A DNA stretch of 8,127 nt, from assembly GCA_027334785.1 (NCBI GenBank), contig DAHWQF010000133.1:1-8127 (forward strand), written 5' to 3'. The notes below the pieces were generated by a model. That model was not told where the DNA came from. It was given only the letters and a program-made list of their open reading frames with translations, and searched no databases. This document shows positions 5,812 through 8,127 of the stretch, piece after piece (the stretch's first letter is position 1; every line of letters begins with the position of its first letter). Both the position numbers and the translations under genes were made by a program. This stretch comes from Acidimicrobiaceae bacterium (GTDB taxonomy: Bacteria; Actinomycetota; Acidimicrobiia; Acidimicrobiales; Palsa-688).

Positions 5812-6513
5812 AGCCTCCGTCACCGTCCCCGTCACGCCGGCAACAGCTTCGCGGTGCCGCCCCCTGAGCCTCTCTACGACAGCCTCGCTGCGCCCCCTGC
5901 CTCTCCCCCCTCCGACCTGGCGGTGCCGGCCGGCATGGCAGAGGAGGCTGCCGAGGCCAGGGCGCCCACCGAGGCTTGGTGGCTGGCCCGCTCCGCCGGG
6001 GCCAGCCCCGGTCAAGCGAGGGACCTCGCTTCGTGCGGCGAGCGCGCCCTGTTGACAGCCGCCATTGCGGCACGCCTGAGCCTGGCTGGCTGCGACGAGG
6101 TGGCCGCCGCCGCCCGCTCGGTCGACCCCTTCGCCTACCTGACGACCCGCGAAGCCGGCTTCGCTCACGACGAGGCCCTCCTGGTGGCCGCGGGCGATGC
6201 CGCTGCCTTCGCCGCCGTCGCGGCACGCTTCGGGCGCTCCGAGGCCCTCGGGGCACTAGGGGCGGGCGTGGCCCCCGCCGACTACGCCGCTTTCCGCCGC
6301 TTCGCCGACCATGAACAAGCGCTCGAGGCGCACAGGGCCGGCGTCGCCGCCACCGACTACGTGCTCTCGGCCAGCTCCGGCGCCTCCCACGACGAGGTCC
6401 TGGACGCCGTGGCGAAGCGGGTCGACCTGTGGGCCTACGCCCGCCGGCGCAACCTGGGCAGCACCCACGCCGAGGCGACCAGGGCGCCCGCACCGGCCCA
6501 ACGCGCCGGCTGA
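5809..6513 (+). CDS. Protein of about seven degenerate 25-residue helical repeats, function unknown
   Basis: The 234-residue product begins with a Pro-rich segment (1-45), followed by repeats to the C-terminus. Aligned units have a pattern like V-x4-Y-x3-R-x2-G-x-S-H-x-E-A-L-x-A-x3-G. The clearest are those starting VDPFAY, VAPADY, VAATDY and VDLWAY, with HDEAL, HEQAL, HDEVL and HAEAT near their ends. Each unit looks like a helix pair, suggesting a solenoid that binds protein or nucleic acid (inference). No catalytic motif is seen. The start is uncertain: ATG 5809 has no Shine-Dalgarno and overlaps an alternative start of the divergent gene, and ATG 5935 is the next candidate. The frame is open back to 5506, but that part is antisense to the YdjM-like gene. 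It leads a + strand trio, with 33 bases to the next gene. Confidence 0.75.
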   Translation: MSLRHRPRHAGNSFAVPPPEPLYDSLAAPPASPPSDLAVPAGMAEEAAEARAPTEAWWLARSAGASPGQARDLASCGERALLTAAIAARLSLAGCDEVAAAARSVDPFAYLTTREAGFAHDEALLVAAGDAAAFAAVAARFGRSEALGALGAGVAPADYAAFRRFADHEQALEAHRAGVAATDYVLSASSGASHDEVLDAVAKRVDLWAYARRRNLGSTHAEATRAPAPAQRAG

Positions 6514-6546
6514 GCCCCGCGCCCGGCCCCTCCCGGATGTCTAGGA

Positions 6547-6840
6547 ATGTCCTGTAAACCCGGTCACCGCGGTAACCACCCCGTGCTCCGCCTCACGCCG
6601 ACGAGGCGCCGGCGCACCGAGCGCCAGGCTGCGGAGGCGTACGAGGCTGAGTGCCGGCGGCGACGGCAGGCCCTGGCGGCCGTCATCAAGGCCAAGCTCG
6701 TCGCCGTCGAGGACGGCATCTCGACCAATACGCACGAGGCCGAGTTCTTGGCCTACGTCGTCCTGTCGGACGGCCGGACGATCGGCGAGTGGGCCGGGCC
6801 CGGGCCTTGCCGCCCACAACGAGATAGGACGAAGCGTTGA
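6547..6840 (+). CDS. 97-residue hypothetical protein with a charged helix and a C-terminal LSDGRTIGEW motif
   Basis: I do not recognise the function. After a basic N-terminus, a highly charged helix (RTERQAAEAYEAECRRRRQA) is followed by a hydrophobic helix (LAAVIKAKLVAVEDG) and a small domain with EAEFLAYVVLSDGRTIGEW. The last motif resembles small conserved proteins of actinobacterial accessory regions (memory-based, not checked). The ATG is preceded by AGGA with no spacer, a poor site. GTG 6583 would be an alternative. Its TGA overlaps the TTG start of the next gene (TTGA), so the two are coupled. Confidence 0.65.
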   Translation: MSCKPGHRGNHPVLRLTPTRRRRTERQAAEAYEAECRRRRQALAAVIKAKLVAVEDGISTNTHEAEFLAYVVLSDGRTIGEWAGPGPCRPQRDRTKR

Positions 6841-7850
6841 CCGTCCCGGGGCATGTGTACAGGACCGCCAGCCACGCGATGCTCGACGCCGGGTGGTCGG
6901 TGCGCAACCCTGTTATCCGCTACAACGAGCCGAGCCCTGGCGCCGTCGTGACAGTGGCGAGGATCGCCGTCCCCGCGCTTGGCCATGAGCTCCCTGACGC
7001 CATCGGCCTCCACTTGGCTTACTACCACAAAGGTGAGCCTGTGCTGCCTCCCGAGGTTTGCAGCGCTGAAGTGAGGCAGTGGACGGGAGAGGACTGGCAC
7101 GGGGCTGTCCTAAGGGAAGCGCCATCCTGCGCTGTAGCACACTGGCGCTCCTACCTGGCCGCCAGCCACGCGATGCTCGACGCCGGGTGGTCGGTGCGCA
7201 ACCCTGTCGTCCATTACGGGGAGCCTGGCCCGGGCGCCGTCGTGACAGTGGCGAGGATCGCTGCTCCCGCCCTCAGCCCAGTGGTAGCTGGTGCCACGGC
7301 ACTGCACCTGACTTACTTCCGAGCAGGCCGCCAACGCGTCCCCCCGCACGCACTTGTCGCCGAATTGAGGGAGTGGACGGGCACGACCTGGGACTGCTGG
7401 CCTGGTCCCACCTATGCTTCCACATGGATGAGCAGCACAATTGCCCATGAACTACTGCTACTGGTCGACGAGATGATGTTCCTCGCCAAGGACGCCCTCG
7501 TAGAAGCAGAGGGACAGCACGACATCTTCGCCGCGAATGAGCATCGAAGGCAAGTACGGGCCATCTGCCGCCGCTTTGCACACTTAGTCGACGACGCCTA
7601 TGGGACTTTGACTGAAGTTGCGCTTGAGCGGGGCGCGCATTTAGAGCACGTCGCCGAAATGGGCCCCGCCGGCGAACTTGTTGCCTTGGCCCAAGAAGTG
7701 GCCTTGGTCGCAAGACAGGGAATTTCGCCTGCGGCCGAAGGCGAGCGGTGCCTGGCCAAGGAACTATGGTGCGACGCCAACATGGCAGCAAACACCCTCC
7801 GACACCTTATCGCTGCCTCGCCGGTGCTGAACCAGCCTTCGGACTACTGA
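6837..7850 (+). CDS. Protein with tandemly duplicated ~80-residue domain and C-terminal helical domain, function unknown
   Basis: This 337-residue product starts at TTG 6837, overlapping the upstream TGA (TTGA), with AGGA about seven bases before it. Residues 10-90 and 108-188 are two copies of one domain, offset by exactly 98 codons. Both contain SHAMLDAGWSVRNPV, PGAVVTVARIA, a PP turn and a WTG motif near the end, and look beta-rich. Residues about 205-337 form a separate, mainly helical domain (STIAHELLLLVDEMMFLAKD, then HRRQVRAICRRFAHLVDDAY). GC drops there (33/60 for 7561-7620), hinting at a fusion with sequence of another origin. There is no signal peptide or membrane span, so it is presumably cytoplasmic. 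No family is recognised. Confidence 0.8.
   Translation: MTVPGHVYRTASHAMLDAGWSVRNPVIRYNEPSPGAVVTVARIAVPALGHELPDAIGLHLAYYHKGEPVLPPEVCSAEVRQWTGEDWHGAVLREAPSCAVAHWRSYLAASHAMLDAGWSVRNPVVHYGEPGPGAVVTVARIAAPALSPVVAGATALHLTYFRAGRQRVPPHALVAELREWTGTTWDCWPGPTYASTWMSSTIAHELLLLVDEMMFLAKDALVEAEGQHDIFAANEHRRQVRAICRRFAHLVDDAYGTLTEVALERGAHLEHVAEMGPAGELVALAQEVALVARQGISPAAEGERCLAKELWCDANMAANTLRHLIAASPVLNQPSDY
6865..7261 (+). repeat. Two direct copies of a domain-coding repeat, 294 bases apart
   Basis: Bases 6865-6913 are identical to 7159-7207 (49/49), and 6939-6967 are identical to 7233-7261 (29/29). The 25 bases between these blocks match at only 15 positions. Downstream of them the copies are related at protein level but diverged. 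The spacing stays exactly 294 bases, so the duplication is in frame. Confidence 0.95.
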
Positions 7851-8127
7851 GCCGACGGATCCTTGCTCAACTCCCAGCGGTCCAGTCCCCCCGGGAAAGA
7901 GACGGCAGAAGTCGAGAACTTCGAGGACCTGGCCCCAAGAGGCCCGGGCTAAGGAAGCACCCTACGTTGGCCTGCTCTGGTCAACCGGCTCGTCCAGGTG
8001 GGACGCTTACGGCTAAGACCCGGCGGCGTCTGGCATTATTGGGGGCGTGGGGACCACCGGGCCGGCCTGTGCCGAGGAGACTGCTAGGTCTGCCGCTCCA
8101 CTGTGGCACCCCTCGATGGGCACGGCA
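7851..8127. other. Non-coding or edge region after the + strand trio
   Basis: No gene is supported in these 277 bases. A short perfect stem GAAGT-CGAGA-ACTTC (7908-7922) could be a weak terminator stem. TGGCATTAT (8031-8039) looks like an extended -10 element. Eight bases further is GTG 8047, opening a frame that runs to the window edge (27 codons), as a leaderless gene would. There is no recognisable -35 and the peptide has no known motif, so this is only a hint. No tRNA T-loop was found. Confidence 0.4.

Noticed and set aside
7960..7987. TTGACC on the minus strand as a promoter with TAGGGT
   Set aside because: The spacing is about 14 bases, too short, and no gene follows in that direction within reach.
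7851..8127. tRNA or other structured RNA gene at the right edge
   Set aside because: No GGTTCGA-type T-loop, no acceptor stem and no CCA were found.

Overview
The window is very GC-rich: a hand count gives 47/60 GC for bases 541-600, and most of the rest looks similar. Gene starts include GTG and TTG, genes are joined by 1-8 base junctions, and there is a long Thr/Pro linker. Together these suggest an actinobacterium, possibly an acidimicrobial-type lineage (inference). No rRNA, tRNA, CRISPR array, transposase or integrase was seen. The gene set looks like an accessory region such as the edge of a conjugative element or plasmid, not a core chromosomal region (inference).

Bases 1-3125 (+ strand) hold the end of a long low-complexity membrane-associated protein, open at the left edge. 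Directly abutting it (TAA|ATG) is a 682-residue membrane-anchored cell-wall hydrolase with two lysozyme-like regions and a C-terminal NlpC/P60 peptidase. This pairing is typical of the VirB6/TrbL-like plus VirB1-like genes of Gram-positive type IV secretion modules. The transfer role is inferred, because no ATPase or coupling protein lies inside the window.

Bases 3122-3974 (- strand) converge on that operon. A 244-residue helix-turn-helix protein, probably a sigma-like or DNA-binding regulator, is followed by a 41-residue gene that overlaps it by 8 bases. The small gene has an excellent ribosome binding site. Its product is about 50% identical to the helical segment just before the regulator's helix-turn-helix, but it has no helix-turn-helix itself. 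Its stop codon and the hydrolase stop share the four bases CTAG.

Bases 3975-4245 are non-coding and rich in symmetry: possible operator, strong hairpin, DnaA-box-like palindrome and terminator-like hairpins. Bases 4246-5753 (- strand) are a translationally coupled pair: a YdjM/DUF457-family membrane protein and, overlapping by GTGA, a J-domain protein with C-terminal membrane segments.

A near-perfect 22-base inverted repeat (5751-5811) lies between this pair and a divergent + strand trio (5809-7850). The trio consists of a protein of about seven degenerate 25-residue helical repeats, a 97-residue conserved-looking hypothetical protein, and a 337-residue protein with a tandemly duplicated ~80-residue domain followed by a helical domain of lower GC. 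I do not recognise the function of any of the three. Bases 7851-8127 hold no supported gene.
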